From: Drosophila persimilis
Lineage: Eukaryota; Arthropoda; Insecta; Diptera; Drosophilidae
DNA length: 64,000 bases
Direction: 5' to 3'
Assembly: GCF_003286085.1 (NCBI RefSeq)
Contig: NW_020825559.1
Location: 1 to 64,000 of the forward strand
Numbering within the stretch: position 1 is the stretch's first letter; the number at the start of each line of letters is the position of its first letter. Positions 44,453 to 56,150 of the stretch are shown one piece after another. The notes beneath the pieces are model-generated. The model was not told the DNA's origin and did no database searches. It worked only from the letters and a program-made list of their open reading frames with translations. The position numbers and the translations under genes are program-made.

Positions 44453-45156
44453 GGTGCATTTTTCAAGCCAAAGGGGAGTCTACAGAACTCATACTTCCCA
44501 TTTGCTACGGAGAAAGCTGTTTTTTCTCTATCTTTTTCTGCAAGTAAAATCTGATGGAATCCAGATTTAAGATCTAGGGTTGTAAAGTATTTAGCTGTAC
44601 CCAAGTTGGATAATATAGAAACTATATTGGGAATGGGATATTTGTCATCTGTTGTTTTTAAATTTAGTTTCCTGAAATCTATGACCAAACGTTTTTTTTT
44701 ATTTCCCTGTTCATCGGTAGCTTTTTTGTATACAACCCAAACGGGGTTGTTGCATGGTGACCGAGACGGTCGTATTATACCACCTTTCAACAAGTCTTGA
44801 GTTTCTGCGAATTCTGAAACGCCCATTGGATATGGGTACAATTTTGAATATATGGGATCTTCATTTTCTGTTCGGATAGTGCCAATGATATTTGTATTAT
44901 ATGGGAGTGCTTCATTTGGGTCTGCGAAAACCCCTGTTCGGTTTCCTAAAATCAGCTGAAACTTTTGGGATATAGTCTCAGGAACCTGTATTTCCTCGAC
45001 ATTTGTGAAATTTATGTTTGCACATTTTAAAAATTGGATTGCTTCGGAACCGAAGTTTGTTATTAATTTCTTATTCTTTAAGTCCAGTAGAACGTCACTC
45101 TGTTTTAATAGGTCAAGTCCAATTATACCGTCAAATGTCGTGAGGTTTGGTAGTAA
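44453..45156 (-). pseudogene. Gypsy 2 protease end and RT fingers
   Basis: From helentron H10 leftwards: GIIGLDLLKQSDVLLDL (protease end), a linker, then RT fingers with GIIRPSRSPCNNPVWVV, KKRLVIDFRKLN, FTTLDLKSGFHQI and RLPFGLKNAP, where Tc1 interrupts. The protease active site is missing. Confidence 0.82.
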
Positions 45157-46170
45157 AAACGAGGGGGAACGTTGTGAGTTGCTGCGGACACCGCAACTCT
45201 ACAGTTATACCCGATACTAAGTCAGTATGGCTCTCCTCCGGCAGACGCCGCTTATATTAATCGACACGACAAAGAGTGCGTGCGAGAGAGACAGAAAATC
45301 AGTCTGAGCGTGAGGTCGGGCGCTGCGTAGCCAGTGCAAATTGATTTGTTTCCTTTCGCTATAAAAATAATCTGATCTGATCCAGATTCAGCAATCTGAT
45401 AGATATGGTCGTTATCTATGATTCTGCGTTTTTAGTTTTCTCAAATCTGCAATATTGTGGATGCAACAGATTTTCGTCCTTTGTGTGGGCGGAAGGGGGT
45501 GGGGCGAAATTTTGAGATATACGTTTTATAGTGAGATCTAACAGAAGTGCGGATACCAAATTTGGTTACTCCAGCTTTAATAGTCTCTGAGATTTGTGAA
45601 TATCCCCAGATTTGCATTCTTTGCGGGGGCGGAAGGGGGTGTGGCGAAATTTTGAAACAAACTCGTCTCGGTCCGATATATTAGGAGTGTGGATACCAAA
45701 TTTGGTTGCTCTAGCTTTTAGAGTCTCTGAGATCTAGGCGCTAATGTTTTACTCTAAGCAAAGCCGCCTATGCTACGTGTGTGTTAGAGAGAGCCAGGCG
45801 AGAAGAAATGAAATTGTTTTCTTGATGCTGGCTATAATAACAATACGATCCAATTCAGATTCCGCAGTCTAAAAGATATCGTCATTCTCTACGATTCTGC
45901 GTGTTTGGTTTTCTCGTATCTTTAAAATTGTGGATGCCACAGATTTTCGCCCTTTGTGGGGGCGGAAGTGGGCGGGGCAAAGTTTTAAAATATTTTTGTA
46001 GCAGTGACATATCACAGAAGTCTGGATCCAAAACATCGTTGCTCTAGCTCTTATAGTCTTTGAGCATTAGGCGCTGAAGGGGACGGACAGACGGACAGAC
46101 GGACGGACGGACAGACGGACAGACAGACATGGCTCAATCGACTCGGCTATTGATGCTGATCAAGAATATA

Positions 46171-46288
46171 TGTAAGATTAATATTAAAGTATCGTTTATT
46201 AATAATGTTTTGATCGAAAAAGAGTACAAAGTGTTTGATTTAAGATGTGCAATTAATGATTCTGTTCTTCCGACTTTTTGTTTAACTT
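46171..46288 (-). repeat. Inverted LTR end (U5 side) at left terminus
   Basis: Reverse complement of about 48398-48515. Further right, at 46424-46455, a short divergent piece of the same LTR end appears in direct orientation (TCGATCAAAACCTTATTAATAAACGATAC). The left side is thus a rearranged LTR junction. Confidence 0.88.
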
Positions 46289-46479
46289 AATGTTTATAGC
46301 CACCAACAACAACTTTACAACTTCATGTAGCTACAAACAACAACTTTAACAACTTTTCAACAATCCTCTTCTTGCATCAGCTTCTGCTTTCTTCTGTTTT
46401 TCTTTTTCACACACTCTGAGCTCTTTATTCGATCAAAACCTTATTAATAAACGATACTTTTACTGACAGCAGCTGTCAG

Positions 46480-48231
46480 TCGGTTTGCTACGCCCAAAGA
46501 CATTAAAGCAGTTCAAGCATTTCTGGGACTCACAGGCTTTTTCAGAAAGTTCATCCCTGGCTATGCACAAGTTGCCCGGCCGCTCACGAATCTACTCAGG
46601 AAGACCTGTATTTATACTCACGAGAAGCGCCAACGGAACTCCACACGGATGCATCCAAAGAAGGTTTCGGAGCAGTTTTGTTGCAGCAGTTTGATGGCAA
46701 TTTCCACCCGATTTACTATTTGGAGGTCAAAGCTGCGTACCTCGCACTCAAGAAGTTTCGTCACTACCTCTTGGGGATCAAATTTGATCTTGCCACTGAC
46801 TGTGCGGCGTTTAAGCAGACAACAACGAAAGCAGATATACCCAGAGAAGTTTCCCAGTGGATTCTGTATATGGAGGACTTTACATTCAAAGTAGTACACC
46901 GCCCAGGGGACAGAATGAGACACGTGGACTGTCTCAGTCGTTTTCCGCAGACATGCATGTTCGTGACGACGGAGCTAACAGCTCGGATAAAGAAAGCACA
47001 GCAGGATGACGATTTCATCAAAGCCACAGTTGAGATCCTGAAGCAGCACCCATATCAAGACTACAAGCTAAAAGGAGGTCTTCTCTTCAAATCTGTAAAT
47101 GGCAATGACGTATTGCTGGTTCCAAGGCTGATGGAAAGGGAAATCATTCAAGGATCGCATGAAGTTGGTCATTTCTCCACAGCGAAGACAATGCACTCAG
47201 TTCAGCAGCAATACTGGATTCCGCACCTTGAACGGAAAGTAAATAAGTTGATTACTAATTGTATCAGTTGTATAATTTTCAGCAAAAAGTTGGGCAAACA
47301 AGAAGGCTATCTTCATTGCATTGACAAGGGTGACACACCACTATACACGCTGCACGTTGATCATTTGGGACCAATGGATGCGACAGCCAAGCAATACAAG
47401 TACATTTTTGCTGTGGTAGATGCATTCTCCAAGTTTGTGTGGCTGTTCCCAACTAAGTCAACAGGTCACGAAGAAGTTGTGAAGAGGCTGAGAGATTGGT
47501 CATTTGTGTTTGGTTTTCCCAAGCGCATAGTCAGCGACAGAGGAGCAGCGTTTACATCCAACGCATTCAGCGAGTTTCTCAACGAGAACAAAGTCGAACA
47601 TGTGTGTACAACGACAGGTGTGGCGAGAGGCAACGGTCAGATTGAGCGGGTGAACCGTTCAATTTTGGGTATCATCGCAAAGCTCTCAGCTCAGGAGTCA
47701 ACGAAGTGGTACAAGCATGTGCCAAAGGTTCAGATGGCGATTAATTCGCATGTGCATTCTACGTTGAAGTCGTCGCCATTCGAGGTCATGTTTGGGACAA
47801 AGATGCACAGACAAGCTGAAAGTCGACTATTGGAGGTTCTCAACGAGGAGTTGGTTACGCAGTTTAACAACGAGCGCCAAGAACTGCGTGACCAAGCGAA
47901 ACAAAACATTGAGAAGGCGCAAGAGGTGTACAAGCGCAATTATGATAAAAAACGACGACCTGAGCACGGCTACAGACTAGGAGACATGGTCGCGATCAAG
48001 AGGACGCAGTTCGTCGCAGGACGCAAGTTGGCCAGCGAGTATCTAGGCCCATATGAAGTCACCAAGGTAAAGCGGAACGGTCGCTACGACGTCAGAAAGG
48101 TTGCTCAAGTCGAGGGGCCAAACATCACCGCAACGAGCAGTGACAATATGAAGCTATGGCGTTTTTTCTCAGAGAACGAGGATATATTATCATCTGGGAC
48201 AGATGAAGATGAGCAGGAGGGCCGAATGTAA
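46480..48231 (+). CDS. Mdg3-like RNase H-integrase, 517-codon open frame
   Basis: Before 46620 the RT connection (LGLTGFFRKFIPGYA) is in another frame. From 46630 the frame is open to TAA 48229-48231 (the 517-codon stretch begins at 46678). It covers RNase H from LHTDASKEGFGAVL, integrase zinc motif (HEVGHFS...CISC), core DDE (HVDHLGPM, VSDRGAAF, GQIERVNRSI) and C-terminal basic/chromatin-type region (YRLGDMVAIKR, YLGPYEV). The stop codon lies inside the first bases of the 3' LTR. The integrase itself looks intact, unusually for this window; a native start is absent. Confidence 0.82.
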
Positions 48232-48515
48232 AGGACAGTGTATCAAGCAGTTAACACTATCCCATCTAAATTAACATTTGAACTTAAGATACCATCGATA
48301 AGACCTAACCGATATAACCAGACTTAACCGATGTTTAAAAGACCTAGCCGATAAGGGGTTATCGATATGGGAGTCGGTTGTTGGAAGTAGAAGCAGAAAG
48401 TTGAACAAAAAGTCGGAAGAACAGAATCATTAATTGCACATCTTAAATCAAACACTTTGTACTCTTTTTCGATCAAAACATTATTAATAAACGATACTTT
48501 AATATTAATCTTACA
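48227..48515 (+). repeat. Mdg3-like element 2 3' LTR
   Basis: 289 bases starting TGTAAAGGACAG and ending TAATCTTACA. The element's own stop codon overlaps its start. It differs from the LTR of mdg3-like element 1, so the two elements are different families of one clade. Confidence 0.8.
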
Positions 48516-48625
48516 TATATATACTTTATGGGGTCGGAAACGATTCCTTCTGGACGTTACACACATCCACTTTTACCACAAATCTAATATACCCCAATAC
48601 TCATTTTGAGTATCGGGTATAAAAA

Positions 48626-48766
48626 GAATTTGTTCCTCATGCAACATCTTGGTATTGTATAGTCTTTGGTTAAAACTTATTTGAAAAATTTGGTGTGCTT
48701 GGGTGTATGGACATTTTGTTTCGACTTGTTTGACTATTCCTGAAATACATTCGTCATTTATTATAC
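48626..48766 (-). pseudogene. Env fragment between two opposed helentrons
   Basis: 141 bases reading in one frame as ectodomain-type sequence (DECISGIVKQVETKCPYTQ, FQISFNQRLYNT). It lies between H10 (minus) and H11 (plus) and is probably the continuation of the roo-like env downstream of 49348. Bases around the H11 junction appear lost. Confidence 0.6.
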
Positions 48767-49347
48767 CTAGATCTCAGAGACTATAAAAGCTAGAGCAACC
48801 AAATTTGGTATCCACACTCCTAATATATCGGACCGAGACGAGTTTGTTTCAAAATTTCGCCACACCCCCTTCCGCCTCCGCAAAGGATGCAAATCTGGGG
48901 ATATTCACAAATCTCAGAGACTATTAAGGCTAGAGTAACCAAATTTAGTACCCGCACTCCTGTGAGATCTCACTATAAAACGTATATCTCAAAATTTCGC
49001 CCCACCCCCTTCCGCCCACACAAAGGACGAAAATCTGTTGCATCCACAATATTGCAGATTTGAGAAAACTAAAAACGCAGAATCATAGATAACGACCATA
49101 TCTATCAGATTGCTGAATCTGGATCAGATCAGATTATTTTTATAGCGAAAGGAAACAAATCAATTTGCACTGGCTACGCAGCGCCCGACCTCACGCTCAG
49201 ACTGATTTTCTGTCTCTCTCGCACGCACTCTTTGTCGTGTCGATTAATATAAGCGGCGTCTGCCGGAGGAGAGCCATACTGACTTAGTATCGGGTATAAC
49301 TGTAGAGTTGCGGTGTCCGCAGCAACTCACAACGTTCCCCCTCGTTT
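48767..49347 (+). mobile_element. Helentron H11, 5' truncated
   Basis: Only the 3' half is present, starting at CCTAGATCTCAGAG, with the complete 3' end (hairpin, CGTTT). It has no GTCY tract and no 5' inverted repeat. It lies in opposite orientation to H10, 141 bases away. Confidence 0.88.
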
Positions 49348-50963
49348 GTGTTGACTAGGTGACATGATGAGTCCGTTTTATTGTGAAACATTTGTAATTC
49401 ACAACTTGTTTCGGCTGAGAACATTGTTTGTTTATTATAGCAAACAAAGTCAAAGTTTTTAAATTCAGTCTCTGATAGTTCAACAAATTCGTCACGGTGA
49501 CTATTGATTGCCATATATGGTGTTTTTATTTCAAACATGCTTATCCCATTTTTATTTGGCACCGGAATCGCTGTCAATTTGTATATTTCCAGTTCGTTTG
49601 CTGAGACTAATGGAAATGTCACCTTGATAATTGCATGATCCTCTATTATAGTGCCTTCAGTTTTCATCATCTGGTACACCATGAGCATATTGTCGGGAGT
49701 TACTGGAAGTGATTGTCCTGGCCTTAAATGATCCCGTATCTGTTCCAGTTGATCCTTGAGTTGTCGGGGTGATATTAGCATAGGGCTAATTGTATTGTGT
49801 CGGATATCTGTCAAGACATTGATGATTTCTGCTTGATTTGCCGTCGTCACATTTTTTAAGAGGAGATGTTTGGCAGATTTTACTGCAGCTTCCCATAAGC
49901 CGCCGAAGTGTGGTGCGCGAGGAGGAATAAATTTAAACTGAACCCCGTTGTTGTTGCACTCTTGTACAATATGTTCTTTTGCCTTTTCCGAGAATATGGT
50001 TTCTTCTAATTCTTGAAGTTTGTTCCTGGCTCCTACGAAATTCGTAGCATTGTCGCAATGGAGCACTTGACATTTTCCTCGACGAGAGATGAACCGCCGA
50101 AGTACCGCTAAAAATGCTTCTGTGGTGAGATCACTGACAAGCTCCAGATGTACTGCTTTAGTCGCGAAACAACAAAATATAGCTATGTACGCTGTATTAG
50201 GCTTCTTTCCTCGAATTTTATAGTGGATTTTGAATGGTCCACAGTAGTCAACACCAGAATTCAGGAATGGCCGTGCTTGGGTGACTCGAAGAGGTGGCAG
50301 ATTTCCCATGATTTGTTCTGTTCCCATGATCTCTGCTTGCATTCGTTGAAGATTTGCAGCTAATAGAGTCAACTGAGTAGACAATGTAATGTACCACTGA
50401 AAGGCGCTAAAATGATCAGCCCTTCCCTTTGACTCGGTGATGAAATCCTCAATTCGACTTAATCGTTTGGAATTTGAGATTTCATCTCGTTTTATCACAT
50501 TGATTGTAGAGTCAATCAATGATGTTTGATTTTTAAGCAAGGTTAATAGGTGATCCTCGTTATCCTTAACCTTTGCTATAGTTTCCGACATTTCACGGGC
50601 ATATGTTGAGTCTAATAAGCCAAATAGACTGCTTGCGATGTTTCCAATGATGTCCAGCGGTGCCCTTTGCCTCCGTGTTCTTGCTATTAATGTATTTTCA
50701 GCTTGCAGGTCCTCTTCTATATGTTTGAAGTGCTGATACATACTGGTGCATGCGTCTACTAGTTGAAGTTGTGTGCATAGATGTCCACTTTTTGTAGTCC
50801 CCATGGTGAATGTGTTCATGTCTTTCCAATAGGGCTTTAAATTGTAGTAGACAATGATGGTCCAGTCAGTTGTCGCCAGTTGGCTGGTTCCAACTCTTTC
50901 AAAGTATTTACCCGGTTTTGATCCAAACTGGGTTATGTTGATTGACTGTGTCATTGCTATCAT
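49284..50963 (-). pseudogene. env: Env ORF with in-frame integrase-core insertion (559 codons)
   Basis: Residues about 1-214 are env N-terminal sequence with a basic cleavage-like site (RTRRQR at about 95-100) followed by IGNIASSLFGLLDS, like roo/errantivirus-type envelope proteins. Residues about 216-376 (50318-49836) duplicate the BEL integrase core encoded at 51925-51443, in frame and without a stop. Residues about 377-539 return to env ectodomain. The last 20 codons are helentron H11 sequence and not native. Its start overlaps the pol stop (50960-50963). As a protein it cannot be a normal envelope. Confidence 0.85.
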
Positions 50964-52519
50964 CTATCATCTATCGGATGTTTATGTGTGGGTTCCTCTT
51001 CGTTAAATAGTGGAGCTACATGTTGGATCTCTCGGTTGAAAATCCCCTTTGCCGTTTTTACTTCCACCACTCGTACAAAATTGTCCTTGCCATGAAACAA
51101 TCGAATGATTCTTCCTAGTGGCCATTGTAATACTGGTGTATTGTCTTCCTTTAGTATTACGAATGTTCCTTCCTTAATGTTAGCCGAAGACTTCCTCCAC
51201 TTTTGACGCTGATGCAACTGCAGAAGGTATTCATTGGACCATTGTGTCCAGAATGAGTGCTTCAATTTTGAAACTGCTTGCCATCGATTTCCTAGCGTCT
51301 TTGGTTGCTGGGATGGCTCACTGTCAGCTTGTGCGGTTAACGGCTCTCCTATCAGGAAATGCCCAGATATTGGTGTTAATGGTCGAGAGTTTAGTATGGC
51401 CTCTATTGCGACTATAACCGTTTCTAACTCCTCATAGGTTAAATTTGCCGTCGTCACATTTTTTAAGAGGAGATGTTTGTCAGATTTTACTGCAGCTTCC
51501 CATAAACCGCCGAAGTGTGGTGCGCGAGGAGCTATAAATTTAAATTGTACCCGTTTGTTGTTGCACTCTCGTACCATGTGTTCCTTTGCCTTTTCCGAGA
51601 ATATGGCTTCTTCTAACTCTTGAAGTTTGTTCCTGGCTCCTACGAAGTTCGTAGCATTGTCGCAATGGAGCACTTGACATTTTCCTCGACGAGAGATGAA
51701 CCGCCGAAGTGCCGCTAAAAATGCTTCTGTGGTCAGATCACTGACAAGCTCTAGATGTACTGCTTTAGTCGCGAAACAACAAAATATAGCTATGTACGCT
51801 GTATTAGGCTTCTTTCCTCGAATTTTATAGTGGATTTTGAATGGTCCACAGTAGTCAACACCAGAATTGAGGAATGGCCGTGCTTGGATGACTCGAAGTG
51901 GTGTCAGATTTCCCATGATTTGTTCTAGTAGTTTGGGCTTGGCTCTAGTGCATTTCACGCAGTTCTGCACAATACTTCTGGCCATGTTTTTCCCTTTGAG
52001 TATCCAGTACTGTTGTCGTGATGCTGTCAGCAATGCCTGGGGACCGCAATGCATGTTTTCCTTGGGTATCTTACCAAGGATCAACTTCACAATTGGATCG
52101 TTGTAGGGCAGGAGCATTGGGTGTTTGGCGTCAAATGAAATATTTGCCGCTTCCAGTCCACCACCTACTCGTAAGATTCCCTCCTGATCCATGAATGGTG
52201 TTAGAGAGTTTATTGAACTTCTCTTTTGTGTTTCCTTATGATTTGTTAAGTGACGTATGTCTTCTTTGAAGTCATTCTGTAGTATGCTACGTATGACAAT
52301 TTTCTGAGCTTCTTTCATCTCATTGAATTGGACAGTCTTGCTTGTGTGCGTTTTCCTTCCTCGAAAACGCATCATGTACGCTACTATTCTCAATAGCTTG
52401 TTGTATGAGTTGTTGTGCTTTATTTTGTAGATTAAGTCATCCTCCTGAGTGATAGTCATAATTGATGACTGACCAATCTTTTGGGGATTTGTACTCATCA
52501 ATTCCTCTTTTGTAGCCAC
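50960..52519 (-). CDS. BEL integrase region, 519-codon open frame
   Basis: Open from 52519 to 50960. It includes a zinc motif region (HPMLLPYND...CVKCTRAKP) and the catalytic core with GVDYCGPF, LHCDNATNFVG and FGGLWEAAVKS. The C-terminal BEL-type domain reads FVILKEDNTPVLQWPLGRI. The ATG at 52519 is internal to the pol polyprotein and not a native start. The core (51443-51925) is the source or sister of the insertion in env. Confidence 0.85.
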   Translation of the reverse strand: MATKEELMSTNPQKIGQSSIMTITQEDDLIYKIKHNNSYNKLLRIVAYMMRFRGRKTHTSKTVQFNEMKEAQKIVIRSILQNDFKEDIRHLTNHKETQKRSSINSLTPFMDQEGILRVGGGLEAANISFDAKHPMLLPYNDPIVKLILGKIPKENMHCGPQALLTASRQQYWILKGKNMARSIVQNCVKCTRAKPKLLEQIMGNLTPLRVIQARPFLNSGVDYCGPFKIHYKIRGKKPNTAYIAIFCCFATKAVHLELVSDLTTEAFLAALRRFISRRGKCQVLHCDNATNFVGARNKLQELEEAIFSEKAKEHMVRECNNKRVQFKFIAPRAPHFGGLWEAAVKSDKHLLLKNVTTANLTYEELETVIVAIEAILNSRPLTPISGHFLIGEPLTAQADSEPSQQPKTLGNRWQAVSKLKHSFWTQWSNEYLLQLHQRQKWRKSSANIKEGTFVILKEDNTPVLQWPLGRIIRLFHGKDNFVRVVEVKTAKGIFNREIQHVAPLFNEEEPTHKHPIDDR

Positions 52520-52605
52520 AAATGATGGTGGCCATGTAGATGTTGGGCCGTGTAAAAATAGTGGTCCATAAAATCACATGCTATGTTTTGCGAACTTCGT
52601 CGCCG

Positions 52606-54321
52606 TCATTCCTCTGGAGAGTACCTCCACTGTCTTTGTATCGTAAATTCTTGAATCGTAGCTATTCTTGTAGCTACGAATTTGTCTCGGATGGATGACG
52701 AGCAGTTAATCCATGACAATACGATCCTTGAATCAGACCAAAAGAAGGTTGATGCAGCTTCCATTGATAACTCTTCCTTTAGTTTTGCTGTCAATTGAGC
52801 ACCTAACACCGCCGCTTTTAATTCCAAACGTGGTAATGTTATTGCATTGATGGTAAATCAGCGTCATCATCATGATTGACTGTATGGAGTTTAACAATTT
52901 TAACTCCTCCCTGTACCTTTTCCATTCCTCCTGGAGATGAACTGGAAGCGCTTCTTTGTAGTCAAAACCTTCCTTTGTGAGATGCTGCATAAAGATTTTT
53001 GCTTTCATAACAACAGGTGCAAACAATACAAGCGGATCGAAGATCCTAAAAATTTCGGATACGACATCTCTTCTGGATATTGTTTCCTTGGTGGCAATCT
53101 CCGTTTTTCCACAGAAATGGCCCGATTTAGGCATCCACGTAATTCCCACGGTCTTCACGCTGCAGTCTTCATACGTGGTATCCTCCAGTTGTACATTTGG
53201 AATCATATCTTCCTTCGGAATGTTCTGTAGTATGTGCACGTTGTTTGTGCACCATTTTCTCAGCTTAAATCCAGAATTATGTAGGAGTTGGTTAAGTTCC
53301 TTCTGTTTCTGGAGGGCCTCTGGTATGGTATCTGCTCCTGTTAAGCAATCATCTACATAAATATCCTTTTCTAGTGCAGCAGCTCCAGCCGGGTATTCTC
53401 TCTCTGGCACTTTTGAGCAAGATATTGTAGGCATTTTGTAGCTAAATATGGAGCTGCCTTAGTTCCATATTTTACAGTTTTGAGTCTGTAATATCTCAGA
53501 TCTTCTGATGGATCATTTCGCCATACAATTGTTTGATAGTACTGGTCCTCAGGATTGACCCAGATCTGACGATACATTTTTTCGATGTCTGCCGTAAATA
53601 CATATTTGTGCATCCAGAATCGAAGCAATATTGAAAATATCGAACTTTGCACAGTCGGACCTTTATGCATCAAATCGATGAGTGATTTGCCGGATGACGT
53701 AACAGCAGAAGCATCAAAGACAACTCTCAATTTTGTTGTAGAGCTGTCAGGTTTCATCACACAGTGATGTGTAATAAAATAGCGTGATCGTGCTATTTCT
53801 TTAGTGTGCATTTCCTTCATATGCCCAAGTGCCTCATATTCTTTCATGAACTGCACATAGCTTGCCTTGGTTTCCGGATCTCGTGACAGTCGTTTTTCCA
53901 GGCACCAAAGTCGACGTGTAGCCAAATCACGGCTCTCCCCTAAGGACGAAGCATCTTCCAAAAATGGGAGTCTGACAATGAATCTCTTGTCACATGCCAT
54001 TTGAATATTTTGAACAAAATATTGCTCACATCGCTTCTCTAGAGGAGATAAGCATGGTGTGTTGCTCGGGAATGAGTCCAATTCCCAAAACTTGGAGATT
54101 TTCTGATCCACCTTGTCCTCCTCAGTCAAAACTGCACACGTGCTTTGGCTCTTTGACTCCTGTCTTAGCTTGCCAGCCACTATCCAGCCTAGTCTCGTTT
54201 CCTGTAGCCTGGGCAATCCTCTTCCAATTGATACATGCTTATCTTGCATGATTTCGAAGTAATGTTCTGCTCCCAACAGTATGTCTATTCTTCCAGTCTT
54301 GTCAAAGTTGGGATCTGCCAA
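52606..54321 (-). pseudogene. BEL reverse transcriptase and RNase H, frameshifted
   Basis: The first part (54321-53371) holds LGWIVAGK, TTKLRVVFDASA and FTADIEKMYRQI. A frameshift near 53390 moves to the second part (53434-52733) with catalytic DIYVDDCLTGA and the BEL motif LRKWCTNN. Another shift near 52830 leads to the RNase H-type piece (52827-52606; MELKAAVLGAQL, FFWSDSRIVLSWI). The order and motifs are those of Pao/BEL pol. Confidence 0.85.
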
Positions 54322-54699
54322 AATGATGTTCTTTGGAAATTACCAACGAGATGTATCGATTAATTGCGCTGGCTGATCTGCCACTATGTGTGGTAACACA
54401 ATTGCTTCTAATCGTGTATTGAAGCTATTATGCTGTGATTTGAGCATAACATTTACTCTCGCCTATGATGTTTGTGTTCGGCCGCCAATTCCATTTATCT
54501 GAAGCTCCGATTTGTGCACCTTCAGATTTAAGATGTTCAATGCTCTTTCCGAAATCACATTGACTTGCGAGCCTGAATCAATCAGAGCTCTAAATTTACC
54601 AATTTGTCCATTATTGCCTTTTATGAGTACCTGAGCAGTGGCTAATAGTACATAATTGCTTTGAATACTGTTTACCGATACTGCTGTTTTGGCTTCCAA
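54322..54699 (-). pseudogene. BEL aspartic protease, stops
   Basis: Contains the active-site RALIDSGSQVNVISE, as in BEL/Pao proteases (A17-type region), and a flap region ending GIGGRTQTS. Two in-frame stops (TAG at 54463-54465 and TAA near 54341) separate it from RT, which continues in the same frame. Confidence 0.8.
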
Positions 54700-54705
54700 C
54701 TAGAT

Positions 54706-56150
54706 TTATAAATGAAGAAGAGTGTTATGTCCTTTGCTGCATTTAAAACAATCTCTTCTTTGACAATTTCTTGCAGCATGGTCGCGTTTAAAACATTTAA
54801 CGTATAGTTGGTTCTTTTGAACCCAATTCAATCTATCCGCAGCAGTTTTCTTTAAAAACTGGGTGCATTTATAGATGGCGTGGTTAGGTTTCTCGAAGAA
54901 ATAACAGTAATATTGATTTTCTGCTCCTGCTGATGCGCAGGTGATGGGCTTCTTTGTCCTTTCCCATCCAATAGCTTCCAGAGTTAGGAATCTTTGCTCG
55001 AGGAACTGCATGAACTCGCTCAACGGCTGTAGTTCCTTTGTATTTTGTATGGATTGCTCATACATAGTAAGAGTTTGACGATCTAATTTTTTCGTCAACA
55101 GACAAAGAAGAATCGTGTCCTATTTGTCTGTTTCTATCTCAATGTTGTTTAATGCTGCTAATGTTTCCTTTACATTATCATGCTACATTTTAATTTATTT
55201 AGCATCGTTGGTTGTGCTAGGTTGATCCAATAGTCGTTGAATCAATGCATTACTTAGCACTCTTTTGTTACTAAAACGATCTTGTAAAACGATCTTTTCC
55301 ATGCTGTAATGTAGTTTCCTTCTGTTAACGAAAGGTGGCGTATTAAATTTTCTGCATCTCCTGTTACATTGGTCTTCAAATACCACGTCTTTTGTATGAC
55401 AGGTACTGATGATTCATGAATCATTTTCTTAAAAATGTCATGGAATTGTTGCCATTTAAGGTAATCTCCATCAAATTTTGGAATGGCAACCTTTGGCAAT
55501 GGTAATGCGTTATTAACATGAGGAGCAGCGATGACTTGCTGAACAGAGTCTGATTCCGTCATTATTTGGACTGATAACACTGCGTCTTCAGCTGCTATGT
55601 AATTTTTATTGTTATACCCCATTTTTATAGGGTCTGTACATTTTTTGTGAATTTGAATGTGGATTGTTCTTATCTCATCCCAATATTTTATGATTATTGG
55701 TTTTAAGTCCTTTTGCGTCTCATTCGTCATTCTGTTCATGATGCGCTCTAGACTTTCAAGCAGCACCTTTTGTTCTCGAATCATGGCCCCTATTTCATGC
55801 TCATCCTCCAAAGACGTTATCGATCCTGCGTCTATCTCCATTTCGATTGAAGATAGTTGTTTGGTTAATTCGCCTTCGTATTTTATGACTAAATCTCTTA
55901 TTTGTTTAAAATAGTCATTGGCGAAATAATTATGCTCAAATTCTGAGCCTTGAACTATTTTTTGAATATTAGTTTCCTCTTTTGAAAACATATCCCAGAG
56001 ATTCATTAGGTTCTCAATGCGGGATTTAAAATATTCTGGTTTCTGCTTTCTTTCAGCAGAATCCTTTTTATAATTTCGTACCAGGCTCTGAATCTCTTCG
56101 CCTGTGGCAAGCTGCCTGTCTAGCATAACATTAATGCTTGATGATGCCAT
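54706..56150 (-). pseudogene. gag: BEL gag with zinc-knuckle cluster, frameshifted
   Basis: Starts at the ATG at 56150. The N-terminal 240 residues are helical, with the BEL-gag (DUF1759-like) motif PLPKVAIPKFDGDYLKWQQF. A 14-base duplication near 55270-55298 (AAAACGATCTT twice) causes a frameshift, and a TAA follows near 55197. The C-terminal piece (55098-54706) has Cys/His knuckles (CFKRDHAARNC, CFKCSKGHNTLLH); the first one (CYFFEKPNHAIYKC) has lost its second Cys. Confidence 0.82.

Larger units (their letters stand above)
37519..45156 (-). mobile_element. Gypsy (MDG4)-like errantivirus-type element 2
   Basis: On the minus strand: PR end and RT start (45156-44453), Tc1 insertion, rest of RT, RNase H and INT (42844-40912), helentron H9, INT end (39802-39603), env remnant (39600-38189), polypurine tract, 3' LTR. 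The 5' LTR, gag and protease active site are missing beyond helentron H10. The gene order with env after pol, and the LTR start AGTGACATAT, fit insect errantivirus-like gypsy elements. Confidence 0.82.
46171..48515 (+). mobile_element. Mdg3-like element 2, abnormal, with 4-bp TSD
   Basis: Inserted in H10 with a TATA duplication (46167-46170 and 48516-48519). Gag, PR and most of RT are missing; RT end, RNase H, integrase and 3' LTR remain. The left terminus is not a 5' LTR start. It is the last 118 bases of the LTR in reverse orientation, so both outer ends read TGTAAGATTAATATT inward. Confidence 0.85.
45157..48625 (-). mobile_element. Helentron H10, split by mdg3-like element 2
   Basis: Left part 45157-46170 (3' end, hairpin, most of the body, GTCY tract) and right part 48516-48625 (5' end). 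The parts join without loss after one TATA copy is removed. Its left flank is gypsy 2 protease and its right flank is an env piece of the roo-like element, so the flanks do not match. A rearrangement at or through the helentron is likely. Confidence 0.88.

Noticed and set aside
49284..49347. C-terminal NEGERCELLRTPQLYSYTRY tail as a native protein end
   Set aside because: It is encoded by the helentron 3' hairpin region, and the same peptide would appear wherever that end is read through.
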